Origin: Candolleomyces eurysporus
Lineage: Eukaryota; Basidiomycota; Agaricomycetes; Agaricales; Psathyrellaceae
DNA: 60,540 nucleotides
NCBI GenBank assembly: GCA_027579435.1
Contig: JANBPK010000885.1
Span: 1,978-62,517, forward strand
Reading direction: 5' to 3'
Made by a program: the position numbers and the translations under genes. The notes under the pieces were generated by a model, which was given only the letters and a program-made list of their open reading frames with translations, had not been told where the DNA came from and searched no databases. Every line of letters begins with the position of its first letter. Position 1 is the first letter of the stretch. Positions 50,768-60,540 of the stretch are shown here, in pieces.

Positions 50768-51957
50768 CTACGACTCCGACCCAGGGCTGTTCTCCAACAA
50801 CTTCTTCCTCGATCGCTTGCTCCCAACGGGTACCGGGTGACCGCCCTCCTTGAAACGCTTCCAGTTTTCAAACAACCGTCTCACTGCTCCCCAATCCGAT
50901 TCATCCAGATTCTCCACCCAATCCTCTTCAATTACCCACCCTTTCACTTCAGAGACGAGCTCAATCATTTCCAACACCTGCGGGGTACAGCGAGTAACAT
51001 CGTTGTAGTCAGACTCCACCAGAATACGATCTGGAGAGCATGTTGCTATGAGCTTCTTCAAGTTGGGGTGCTTGTGGTTGATGACGATTGACACTGATAG
51101 GAAGACGTTGGATAGGGCTTTCTGAAGATTTCATTCAGTTGTTTGAAGTATATGTGGACAAACCAACCTATACCTCGATATCCCTCCATGCCTCGGAACT
51201 GAAACCACAGCTGTGCATATCAACGCTGATACGATACCACGACTCCCCGTGCCGCTTTGCTAGTTTATGGAGGAATTCAACTGTAGCTTGTTGCGCCTTT
51301 ACACTGTGAACGCTCGCATTGCGCTTGAATTCCACAGCAAGGTCGAGCTGAGCTTCAAGGATTGCCATTTGGTGTTCCACTGGGATGGTGAATGGTGTTA
51401 GTTTCCTTTCCTCGGCAAAGTAGTCAAATGGGACTCTGAAACTGCGATCCAACCCGACCTCCCCGACCATGGCGTCTGGGAATTTCGTCAAACTGTCGCG
51501 AAGGTTGGACGTGATATCTGATAGGGGAGTGGGTTCAGGTAGCAATGGGAGTAATTGGTCAAATATTTGAGCGTATTGTTCAGCTTTCTCAGGGGAGGAA
51601 TTGTGTAGGAGTAGTTTCCGGTAGTGATCTTCCTTTGACAGAGTGTCATCCAGAGAGATTAAGTGGGAAAACCATGGATGATACCCTGATTCTTTATTCA
51701 GTACAAGAGTCTCGACAATGACGTTGAACTTTACCAAAGCACGGTATGACTTTGTTGGGATATGCTTCTGCCAGTGCAGCCACTCGCTGTTGGTCCGACT
51801 GCATGGAAGCCATAGCACAGATGGTGATTTCGAGGCTTTCCATAGCCTCTGGTGGTATTTCTCCTGCGTCCGTAGGATGGCAATGGACGTCGACGACATG
51901 CCGTAGAACGTCTGGCTTCAGAGAGATTGTCATGGTAGTGGTGGGAGGTTCCGTCAT
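50768..51957 (-). CDS. TatD-family metal-dependent hydrolase (Scn1-like)
   Basis: TIM-barrel metal-dependent hydrolase related to TatD DNases and to S. pombe Scn1. From ATG 51957 (MTEPPTTTMTISLKPD) the protein shows the ordered metal ligands: DVHCH near the N-terminus, YHPWF after an intron that splits the Gly codon, GEVGLDRS, SVHSVKA, DMHSCGFS and ESDYND near the C-terminus. The last exon begins KALSNVFLS after a 51-nt intron and ends SPGSES. Compared with bacterial TatD it has extra acidic insertions (LPEPTPLSDIT). Predicted role is a nuclease or another phosphoester hydrolase; substrate not established. Divergent from TRM5 with 91 bp between start codons. Confidence 0.9.
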
Positions 51958-52048
51958 ATTATGGGGCGCGCATAATCTAATCTCCAATGTTTGCACATAT
52001 GTTGTGCCCCGGTGCCGCTTGAGTTTCTGCGTCATCGTCGGAAACTGT

Positions 52049-53928
52049 ATGCTTCTACCAACACTCCGCCGGCCTGGCTTTTCTATTTCTGCTTTCAACA
52101 GACTATCTGGCCTGATGACTCGGCATTTGTATCTGGACATCGATCCACCTACTTACACGGGGTCGAGGGAGCATCTAGACAGGGATGTTTTTCAAAAGAA
52201 ACTCTCGGTGCTGGGGGCTCGTGTGCAGCCTGAAAAAGTTGGCAAGTTCTTGAAGGCATCCCCTCTCAAACAGTATGTCCCTTCCTTCCAAAAAATTTGG
52301 GTCATCGTTGTTAACACTTGGCTCGCTGGAACAGGGCATTGCTGGACATCCCCAAAGTGCACACTGTCGTTCCTGATCAAGATGGTATCAACCGACTCGT
52401 GCTGTTGAGGGTTAACCAAGAAAGTATGCATTCTCAATCCATCTTTGGGATAATGGAATTTTTAATGGAACGCCAAGCTAGGTGATATTCCACCCGAGGC
52501 GCTGAGCTACATTCAAAATGAAAGCAATGGACTGGCGAGTCACACCATTGACTTGAATTACGGTTATTGGACAGCAGGTGAAGACTCAAAATTTGATTCA
52601 TGCTTGGCTTTTTATATTGATAGCCTTTTAGAGGAAATATTGCACGCTTTCTTGCCTGAGGAACTCCGCGAGGGGGCTCCAACTGGCTTTGCGATGGTTG
52701 GCCATATTGGTACGTGAATACAAGTTTGAGCCGAGAGCCTACGCCTAACTACCTTTTTACAGCACATGTTAATCTTAACAATGAATACCTCCCATACAAA
52801 CATATCATTGGTCAATTGATTCTCGACGTGGGTGAAATACGTCGTCCAGCGCAATTTCCAGCAAGACTGATCCGAATGCATACAGAAAAATACTCGTGTC
52901 CGAACTGTGGTCAACAAACTCAATAACATCAACAGCCAATTTCGGTTCTTTGAGATGGAGCTTCTGGCTGGAGAACCTGACTATGTTGTTGAGCACGTAA
53001 GTATGCCCCTTGTCACGTCCATGTCATGGCTAATGAAATGCGTTGGATAGCATGAATCCGACTGCCGGTTTACGTTTGACTTCACTAAAGTGTACTGGAA
53101 CTCGCGTTTGCACACAGAACACGAAAGGCTCGTCCATATGTTCAAACCCGAAGAGGTTATCGCAGACGTATTTGCCGGAGTGGGCCCCTTCGCTGCGCCT
53201 GCTGCCAAGAAGGGATGCGCCGTCCTAGCCAATGATCTCAATCCCGAAAGTGCCAAGTATCTTTCTATTAATGTGACTAATAACAGAGTAAGTGCGACTT
53301 CTGAACCTATGCCGAGGGGTTCTAAAGGTCTTTTAGGTCGCGGATCTCGTACGGGTCACTTGCGAAGACGGTCGCGAATTCATACAGAAGAGTGTTGGTC
53401 GGGTGTGGAGCGAACCCTTTGCGCCTTATTCTGGACCCAAGCCAAGCCGCGTACAGGAAGAAAAAGAACGCAGACGCTTGCAAAAGCTGCGTGCAGAAGG
53501 ACAGCCCCTGCCCGAGACGGTCGATGTCGAAGTGAGGCCTGAACAGCTGCGACGACGAGTCTCACACTTTGTGATGAACCTCCCTGATTCTGCCATCCAG
53601 TTCCTGGATGCTTTCCGTGGCATCCTATCGGACGCTGATCCGAACATGCGCGAGGCGTATGAAGCCATGCCCATGATTCACTGCCATTGCTTCACCAGAG
53701 AGGTAGAGCCAGATAAAGCCGAAGCGGACATATGGAGGGTGAGTTTTTTTTATCTGATTAATTTCATGAAGCTGGTGATAACCCCGTGGACAGAGGGTGG
53801 AGGAAAAGCTGGGCTGCGCAGTGGCGGAGGCGTCGTACCACCATGTGCGATCTGTGGCTCCGGCCAAGGAGATGTACTGTATCAGCTTCAGATTGCCTGC
53901 CGAAGCTGCATTTGCGAAGGGACCGTAG
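52049..53928 (+). CDS. TRM5: tRNA (guanine37-N1)-methyltransferase Trm5
   Basis: Makes m1G37 next to the anticodon, preventing +1 frameshifting. Class I SAM-dependent fold: [16 protein letters not shown] (SAM loop) and [17 protein letters not shown], then [17 protein letters not shown], the Trm5 NLPxxA-type active region. Earlier exons give [20 protein letters not shown] and [18 protein letters not shown], the junction removing a 64-nt intron that starts GTGGGTGA. The gene ends AFAKGP at 53928. Two in-frame ATGs exist: 52049 and 52115. The 22 residues between them ([19 protein letters not shown]...) have Arg, Ser and hydrophobic residues but no acids, as expected of a mitochondrial presequence, so two forms may be made. 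Confidence 0.93.
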
Positions 53929-54254
53929 AGTACTAGAATGCCTGTGTTTCGAGACGAACGGCGAATGGTCGGTTGAAATATCCGGTCGGTCGAGACGACG
54001 TTCCGGGGGAATAGCAGCCGAAATGCTTAGTCATCAGAAGATTTGTGATCCGGGTCGGGAAACCGGACTATACGGGATCTGGAAAAGGCAGGTGGGCAAA
54101 CCCCGCACAAGAAAACTTCAAGGGGAGTCAGCGCTGTCGGTTCAGTTTCATCCCCATCTTTCTAGTATTTCTCTTCTGGGCGTAGTTCGACTCCTGGGAT
54201 ACCCCCTCATCTCCCAAATACCCTCGATAGACAGCAGGAGTCTTTCTACACGCG
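53929..54254. other. Gap between TRM5 and the carrier gene
   Basis: 326 bp with no recognised exon, RNA or repeat. It must hold the TRM5 3' end and the promoter and leader of the carrier gene. The last 100 bases are C/T-rich, as in many fungal leaders. Confidence 0.45.
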
Positions 54255-57200
54255 ATGTCGCCCTTGTCCCGACTCTTTCCGACAGCCCACTGCGACTCCG
54301 ACCGCCAATCTTCCCTGACTGCCTCAGCCCTCCAAACAGTCCGGACGGCCGTCGCTGTTCCAGAAAGTGAATTGAAACGGTGGAGGCGGACATTCGAAGC
54401 CAATTCTAAGCTGGTTAATGGCGAGAAGTGCGTAAAGGCCCCTTGATCACATGTCGTGAGGCATTCTGGGCTTCCCTGAACTGACATGGCGCTCTGGTCC
54501 GTTTACCACATAGGTTTCTCGATCAAGAGAGCTTCGTCAATGCCATTGCACCCAAGGGCGATTTGACCAAGATCGGTCGCGTTCAGTTTGCGATACTCTT
54601 TCGCGTAGCCGACACGTCACGGCGAGGACTGGTGTCATGGGAGGACTTTGTAGTGTTCGAGACGGTGCTGAAGAGACCAGATGCAGATTACTGGATGGCG
54701 TTCCAGTACTTCGATACGTGCGTCGCAGNTGTTCTTGGTCTCCAACTCATATCTCAACCACGCTCTTCAGGGACCANTCTGGCTTCATCGACTACAATGA
54801 ATTCCGAAGCGTGATGTCCGCGAGCATCACCCCAGAGTCCATACCATTCGACTTTGACTGGTGCGTGTATTGATGGGTTCCTTTCCACGCTGCGACCGAA
54901 CTCAGCCCATGCCTCTAGTGACTGGGTGCANCTGTATCTCGGGAANAAGAACGGGACNCACGTGTTGGGATGTAAGTCNAAATGACACGGTCTTTGTTCT
55001 AAACTGACATGCGACCGACCCTATAGACAGTGAATTTACGCAATTGATGAAGGGTTTGCAGGGCGAACGNCTTCGTCAAGCATTCAAATTCCTCGATGCT
55101 GACCAGGATGGATTTATCTTACCGGACCAATTTAAACGCATCATCCTAGTGAGTATATCTCCCCAAATTCACTGACGAGCAAACGTTGAACATTATCACC
55201 CAGGAAATTGCTGGTCATAAGCTATCAGAAGCAGTTATAGACCGGCTGCCTACTCTATGCACACTTAGCCCAGGGCAGCGTATATCTTACTCCGAGGTTA
55301 ATGCTTTCTACAATGTAATCAAAGGTATGGCACCAGGTCCTCCCGCGACAGGATGAATGCTCACCTATGTTTGCATTTGCAGAGATGGACATGGTTGAGC
55401 GGTATGTCGCGCGAATTCTTGCACCGTTGAGGTACTGACTTCCTTGGAAGGATAATTCGAGAGGCCACGGCAAAGAGTAAAGATGGNCGCATNGACCAAA
55501 ACGATTTCCTGAACCACGCTGCTATGCACTCTCGTTATTCCCTATTCACACCCATGGAAGCGTCTATCGTGTTCCACTTTGCCGGCCGGGGCGTACCCGG
55601 TCAACGTCTGTCATTACTCGATTTTGGACAACTCNTAGATCCGCGCTGGAGAGCTCCTCATTCTCATTTTGAGGATGATAAACCAGGCCAGACNGCTGTC
55701 TCTACAACCTCCTTAGTGCATAAATTGCTTTCCTCGTCATACAACTTTGCTTTGGGAGGTTCGTGAAAGTCCTGGTCTTTCCCTCAATTTCTATACTAAT
55801 ATTTCTTTTAGGAATCGCTGGAGCATTCGGCGCTACTATCGTATACCCTATTGACATGGGTGAGTTGGATCAGAGTTTCGCGCATGATAGTTGCTAACTT
55901 ACGCTCTTCAGTCAAGGTATGTATTAGGTTGTCATCGGCACCGTGTTCATATTAAATTAAAGCATGGACTNTCTGCTGCTAGACNCGGTACGATATATCC
56001 TTGCATCAATCGTTTTAGTGAACCTAATCTTGACGTCTTTATCAGAATGCAAAACCAGCGCTCGACNGTTGTTGGTCAAATGCTGTACAAGAACAGTCTT
56101 GATTGNGCCAAAAAGATTCTGCGAAATGAGGGCTTCCTGGGATTCTATCGCGGCCTAGGACCACAGCTTGTGGTATGTAATACCAAGGTCATCGTAAAAC
56201 TGCTGAAACAATCGTTGATATTATCAGGGAGTCGCCCCCGAGAAAGCCATTAAGCTAACAGTCAATGATTTGATTCGAGGNAAGGCCATGGATCCGGAAA
56301 CCGGACGAATNAAACTTGGCTGGGAGCTGTTTGCAGGAGGCGCTGCTGGAGGTTGTCAAGTGGTATGTCGTNAGACGTTTGATGCTTGCCTCGTGTTTTG
56401 AATTAGGTATTTTCTAGGTGTTCACCAATCCTTTGGAAATTGTGTATGTTTTCTCTCAGCCTTTCGCTGGNGACGTACTTACNGCCACCCCAGCAAAATT
56501 CGGCTGCAAGTCCAAGGAGAAGCAGCGAAATTAGAAGGAGCTGTACCCAAGGGCGCCATTCATATCGTNCGGCAGCTTGGAATCGTGGGCTTGTACAAAG
56601 GCGCCTCAGCGTGCTTGCTTCGTGATGTTCCATTTTCCGCCATCTACTTCCCTGTCTACTCCCATTTGAAGTCGGACGTATTCCAAGAGGGCTACAACGG
56701 AAAGCAACTTTCATTCGTGGAGACCCTGTCTGCTGCTGCTCTTGCGTAAGTTGCGCTGCCTTTTGACTCCTTTACTATGGGTAACCAACTGGACGCGTGT
56801 CTATGTTTAGTGGCATGCCTGCTGCGTACCTCGCAACTCCTGCTGGTGAGTTGTTCATTTCGCGAACGTCGGTCGGTCTGATATTGATGAATATTATAGA
56901 TGTTGTCAAGACACGGTTGCAGGTAGAAGCAAAGCAAGGCCAGACCAAGTATAACGGCTTGAGAGACGCGTTCGTAAAGATCTGTGAGTTGCGATCCTCC
57001 ATGCTCACGCGGAGCAAATCTCTTACTCTGGTGTAGATCGCGAGGAAGGGTTCAAAGCACTTTTCAAAGGAGGTCCTGCCCGTGTTATTCGAAGCAGTCC
57101 TCAATTCGGCTTTACTCTACTAGGTGAGATTTTTGTATATAAATACGACACCGTGCTTTCAACTGACATCGCTTACAGGCTACGAGACGTTGAAGAAAAT

Positions 57201-57523
57201 GGTATGTTCTACTTGCATTACCCGAGGATAATTTTACTGAGCACATTATATTATTTTGCCTCGTTCTTTGCCCCCTAGATACCGGTACGTGATGTTATAT
57301 CTTTGATTGACGCGGCAGTTGGCTTATCATGGCATCCACACAGTATCCTTGGGAAGAGAAACCGCCTCAGGTTGCGACTGCTCTCACCTCCCGCTCTGAT
57401 GATTTGGCGAGAATCCGTGCGCGAAATGCGCTCAAGATTCTCCTCGATGTACATGGCGATGTCGGCCGCCTCGCAGTGGCCTCCAGCAAGCCGCTCTCGT
57501 TATCCAATCCCAAGCTTTCCTAA
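54255..57523 (+). CDS. AGC1: Mitochondrial aspartate/glutamate carrier (AGC1/aralar type)
   Basis: Inner-membrane carrier that exports aspartate in exchange for glutamate and a proton, part of the malate-aspartate shuttle. The N-terminal half (54255-55750) has EF-hand motifs, e.g. [14 protein letters not shown] with canonical ligands and [15 protein letters not shown], so calcium control is likely; this long form is like animal citrin/aralar. The C-terminal half is a six-helix carrier with three signature repeats: YPIDMVKTRMQ, NPLEIVKIRLQVQ and [13 protein letters not shown], each Px[DE]xx[KR]. It ends [19 protein letters not shown] and a short tail. About twenty exons, including three microexons. 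Ns are frequent between 54.7 and 56.6 kb and act as in-frame substitutions. Confidence 0.93.
55912..55987 (+). other. Two consecutive 5-nt microexons in AGC1
   Basis: The first carrier signature is built from four exons. Exon ending ...ATGG at 55859; microexon TCAAG (55912-55916, flanked by TTCAG and GTATGT); microexon ACNCG (55983-55987, flanked by GCTAG and GTACGA); then AATGCAA from 56046. Joined, they read M-V-K-T-R-M-Q, exactly the conserved carrier motif. No other splicing gives it. Confidence 0.85.
57279..57284 (+). other. 6-nt microexon in AGC1
   Basis: ATACCG, flanked by an acceptor CCCTAG and a donor GTACGT, supplies Ile-Pro between ...LKKM and YPWEEKP. The result, MIPYPW, matches the conserved (F/I)PYP sequence after the last carrier helix in this family. 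The upstream donor GTATGT and the downstream acceptor CACACAG are both canonical. Confidence 0.8.
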
Positions 57524-58097
57524 TTTTGTACATTTGTTATGGCTGTACGGGGTAACATCGACATAGTAATGACGATCATTTTTCACCTGACGGAGAAGCC
57601 CTAAGCCAATGTGCCAACGGTGAGCGGTTCATATCTTGGCTGGGCTAGACTGTGCTACGTAGACGGGGAGCCCATAGAAACGAACAACCAATGGGAGGGG
57701 GAGATTATTTCGGGGATGGCCTGTGGGAAGGCAAGATTTTGGCAACTGTGATGAGATGAATGTTGATGCACCAGACTAAGGGAATCGCCAACTGCCGAGT
57801 CTCCCGGCCAAATTTCAGCTTCAAATACTGGGAGAGCAGCTGATCGCAGTGCTTCCTTACCCATCCCACTTTCGTTCTTTCGTTTCCTCTTCTTTTCCTT
57901 TCGTTTTCTTTTGCCAAGGTACGTATCCAGGGAATACTGGCTCTTCCCCGTACTAAAGTCCCCTCCTTCTCCAGAGCGCTTGTCGTTCACGGATTCGCCC
58001 CTTTTTTCGCTGCAAGACAGTCGAACGCCAGCGTAGAGCGCTCCATTCGCTACATCCCCGTCCTTCCCTTTCGCCTTTCGTACACACTCTTTACATT
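57524..58097. promoter_or_regulatory. Promoter region of the secreted repeat protein gene
   Basis: 574 bp without a recognised gene. It holds a CCAAT sequence at about 57687-57692 and a long pyrimidine tract (about 57866-57920) upstream of the start codon at 58098, features common in strongly expressed fungal genes. A short leader intron is possible (GTACGT near 57919) but not proven. Confidence 0.45.
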
Positions 58098-59741
58098 ATG
58101 AAGTCGGTTTTCTTCGGATTGTCTTTGGCCGGCGCAGCCGCTGCCCAGCTTGTGAATGGCCTGGTGATGATCACCCTTACCCCCTCCGCGACGCAAGCTC
58201 CTGCTTCAACGACCCCGGCCCCAGCAGCGACGTCGACCAACTTTTACGAAAGTATGCCCTACTCAGCCTACCAGAGCGGTGGATACAAGGAGCTGCAGTG
58301 CGGTTATGGGCACAAGAAGCAGGAGGATGGGTCTTGCAAACCGGAATCATGGGTGCGTATTCGGACACATCACTCAAGAGAATACTAATCTCATCATTTT
58401 TTCTTGGTCTACGATACAGTATAACCCCTCTCAAGTCCCTGGCTGCTACGCAACCACGATCATCAAGTGAGCCAAATTCTATTAATAGTCTCTTCTAATT
58501 AAAGGTCTCAACGCCTGATCCATCTTCCAGTAACTTCCCGGCTGCAAATTGCGGACACCCCTCCACAGTCACGGTCGCTCACACTGTCACTCACACAGCG
58601 GTAAGCGCCTGACGACGGAATTCGACGTGGCTTGATTTACTGAGTTCTTTGTCTAGACTGTCACCCACACTGTGCCCACAACAGTTACCCAGCACGTCAC
58701 CCAGACCCAAGTCTCAACTGCCATTCAGCATGTTACTCAAATCCAGACTCACGTTTTGACCTCTGTCCAAGTCGTGCCAACCACCAGGGTGTGGGTCTCC
58801 ACCGAAACCCTTGACAGGACAAAAGTCATCGAACACACCCTGACTGCGACCGAGACCAAATTGCAAACCCATCTCCTTACCCAGACGCAGACCAAGACCG
58901 ACACTGCGACTGCCACCGTGAAGGAGACTGAAACTGCTGTTGTGACAAAGACGCAGTTGAGCACCGTCGTGCACCCCACGACGTTCACCAGCGTCTGGGT
59001 GGCTACCAGTGTGATTGACAACGTGAGTCCCTTCGTTGAAAGGCTGTAGCATAAAATTTACAGAGATCCTATCGCAGACCAAGACTGTTGAGCAGACCAA
59101 GACCGCGACTGTTACCTCCCAGGTTACCTCCGTTCAGACCGAGACTGCGACTGCGACCAAGACGGAGACTCAGGTCAACCATGTCACCGTCACTCAAGTT
59201 AGCACCAGGGTCGAGCCTACTACGTTCACCACCGTTTGGGTTGAGACGCAGATCAAGGATAACGTGAGTTTGGATCCCTTTGTATGCCAGATGCATGGGT
59301 GCTAATTTTATCTTTTCTAGACTCAAACCGTTCTTAGCACTGTTACCGCTACGTCGATCGAGAACCGCACCCACCTCCAGACCATCACTTCTGTCGCGAC
59401 TACCACTGCCACTGCGACCGCGACCACCACCGAAATCCAGAAGGTCCTCGAGACTGGTCTTTCTGAGTGCCTTGGAAGGGTAAGTCGTTGGCAATCTTTT
59501 CTGAAGCAAGAGGCTCATAGATCCTGTTTAGTGCAAGTCCAAGTTCTGGTTGACTGAGGGAAACAGCCACGCCTCCTCTACCACCTCGCATGCTGCACCT
59601 AGCGCGACGGCGGAGGCTAGCCAAACCACGTCTACTTCCTCCGAAGCTGCAGCTACATCCGCTGCCTCGAGTGAATCGGGTTACGGAGGAAGCTACGGAA
59701 GCTCTGGTGATTCCTACGGAGCCTTCAGCTATGGCTCGTAA
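58098..59741 (+). CDS. Secreted Thr/Val-rich repeat protein
   Basis: Cell-surface or secreted protein. A signal peptide (MKSVFFGLSLAGAAAAQL) is followed by a Pro/Ala/Thr linker and a small Cys-containing region (LQCGYGHKKQEDGSC, then PGCYATTII and AANCGHPST). From about 58590 the sequence is dominated by Thr, Val and Gln with a two-residue alternation (VTHTVPTTVTQHVTQTQ) that suggests beta structure and heavy O-glycosylation. Three related blocks, PTTRVWVSTETLDR, PTTFTSVWVATSVIDN and PTTFTTVWVETQIKDN, occur, the last two ending exons. The C-terminus has CKSKFW and a Ser/Ala/Gly/Tyr-rich tail (SGYGGSYGSSGDSYG). Exon 1 is 58098-58352 and exon 2 starts at 58420. The Thr/Val repeats resemble fungal cell-wall or adhesin-like proteins, but no GPI-attachment tail is obvious. 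Confidence 0.82.
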
Positions 59742-60099
59742 AAGGACTTGACTATTTATTCACTGAATTGGGTCATTCAGTACATACACCTCTTTCGCCT
59801 TCACCTTCGCCTTCAACTACCAGGACATTCACGATACCTTTCGACTTCATTTTATAATCGTTTGTACTTGGGCGCTTCAGCATTCGCGAAATTGTTCTTG
59901 ATTTCGTCGACACCTTGGATCCAGCGGGTCTTGCTTTATTTTTACACCTTTCTTCTTTAAATGCATACATCTTTACTTAGTGGACATTCGTACGTACGTT
60001 CATACTAGACAAGACGCAACCAGCATCGACGGCAACCGTCATCATTCCCGTTCTTTCGGATGGCGTGCTTATAGGCCCGATAAAGCAAATTGATCCCCA
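59742..60099. other. 3' flank, no gene seen
   Basis: Follows the stop of the repeat protein gene. It is C/T-rich near its left end and becomes A/T-rich; no exon or RNA is recognised. Confidence 0.4.
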
Positions 60100-60540
60100 G
60101 TGAAAAACCGATCAGAAACCGATCAGATCCTACGCGGAACTGCGAGGCCTCGTCAGAACTGGCCAGAAATTCTCAAATTTCTGGCCAGTTCTGACGAGGC
60201 CTCGCAGGGCCAGCTAGATTACCGCCCTGAAACCCAAATTCCCAGATGGGTCCTGGAGCGACGGTTTGTCGAAGCGGCGGGATCTCGAGGTTTCTCGTAG
60301 GGACTCAAATTTACAGGATTGGTCAGGACCTGTCAGGTGCTACCAGACGATGGGAGAGGCTATCAGAATTGGTCTGGGGGGAAACAATAGTGGATTTTCG
60401 CAATGCTAATACAGGTTTTTGTATACATCAGATCGTATCAGAATGATTTCAGACGTTGTCAGAGACTGCCCGGCTGTGCCAGGGACCACCAGGAAGCCAG
60501 AGGATCTACGGGTTTCATCAGAATGCAGGGATTTGGGATG
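60100..60540. repeat. Right edge, TCAG-motif-rich non-coding DNA
   Basis: A run of short related motifs, ATCAGA, GTCAGA, TTCAGA and GTCAGG, recurs about ten times here, starting with the direct repeat ACCGATCAGA (60107 onward). The perfect inverted repeat sits inside this stretch. No intact gene is seen. It looks like part of a dispersed repeat that may continue beyond the window. Confidence 0.45.
60140..60207. repeat. Perfect 32-bp inverted repeat, 4-nt loop
   Basis: Arm one (60140-60171) starts CTGCGAGGCCTCGTC and is the exact reverse complement of arm two (60176-60207); the spacer is CTCA. The pairing stops at both outer ends. Each arm also contains small palindromes (GAGGCCTC, TGGCCA). 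The structure would form a very stable hairpin or cruciform. No coding function is apparent. Confidence 0.95.

Noticed and set aside
60246..60446. 66-aa open frame at the right edge
   Set aside because: It lies in motif-rich repeat-like DNA next to the inverted repeat, with no conserved features.

Overview
The window is nuclear DNA of a filamentous basidiomycete, most likely an Agaricomycete (mushroom-forming fungus). The signs are very short introns (mostly 45-65 nt, GTRNGT...YAG), intergenic gaps of 30-500 bp, genes on both strands, and protein families typical of fungi: POM152, a UCS-domain myosin chaperone, a class I myosin with SH3 and acidic tail, Sro7-type WD40 protein, riboflavin synthase, Trm5 and a calcium-regulated aspartate/glutamate carrier. 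I see no prokaryotic operon, CRISPR array, rRNA or intact transposon. Gene models were spliced by eye; junctions were chosen where they restore conserved residues and reading frame, and several models close exactly on a multiple of three.

Layout. 0.5-3.6 kb: a BAHD/condensation-fold acyltransferase, a 172-177 bp tandem duplication covering its stop codon, and a candidate very short spliced ORF behind a good TATA promoter. 3.6-9.8 kb: a TBC-domain protein divergent from gamma-tubulin complex subunit GCP4, then cytosolic inorganic pyrophosphatase. 9.9-18.5 kb: nucleoporin POM152, a catalytically degenerate RNase III/dsRNA-binding protein, a tail-anchored thioredoxin and an unknown 542-aa protein. 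18.7-25.5 kb: a UCS-domain chaperone directly upstream of a class I myosin, its probable client. 25.7-30 kb: an unknown coiled-coil protein, riboflavin synthase whose start codon overlaps that of an unlisted 84-aa membrane protein, and a type I membrane protein. 30-36 kb: an ABCC (MRP-type) transporter divergent from a RING-H2 ubiquitin ligase. 38-45 kb: a DUF89 damage-control phosphatase divergent from a 1,454-aa coiled-coil protein. 45-51 kb: the Lgl/tomosyn/Sro7 homologue followed by the Golgi Qb-SNARE Gos1/GOSR1. 50.8-57.5 kb: a TatD-family hydrolase, Trm5 tRNA methyltransferase with a probable mitochondrial presequence, and the aspartate/glutamate carrier, whose signature motif is assembled from microexons. 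58-60.5 kb: a secreted Thr/Val-rich repeat protein, a perfect 32-bp inverted repeat and motif-rich terminal DNA.

These are mostly housekeeping genes without an obvious shared pathway. Two local themes stand out: actin-based transport (UCS chaperone plus myosin I) and membrane fusion (Sro7-like plus Gos1). I found no convincing new multi-gene system. The most unusual signals are structural: a GC-AG intron right after the myosin start codon, three microexons of 5-6 nt in one carrier gene, divergent genes sharing one CATG as both start codons, two enzyme folds whose catalytic residues have been lost, and ambiguous bases (N) beside homopolymers that break four genes and restore the frame when removed.
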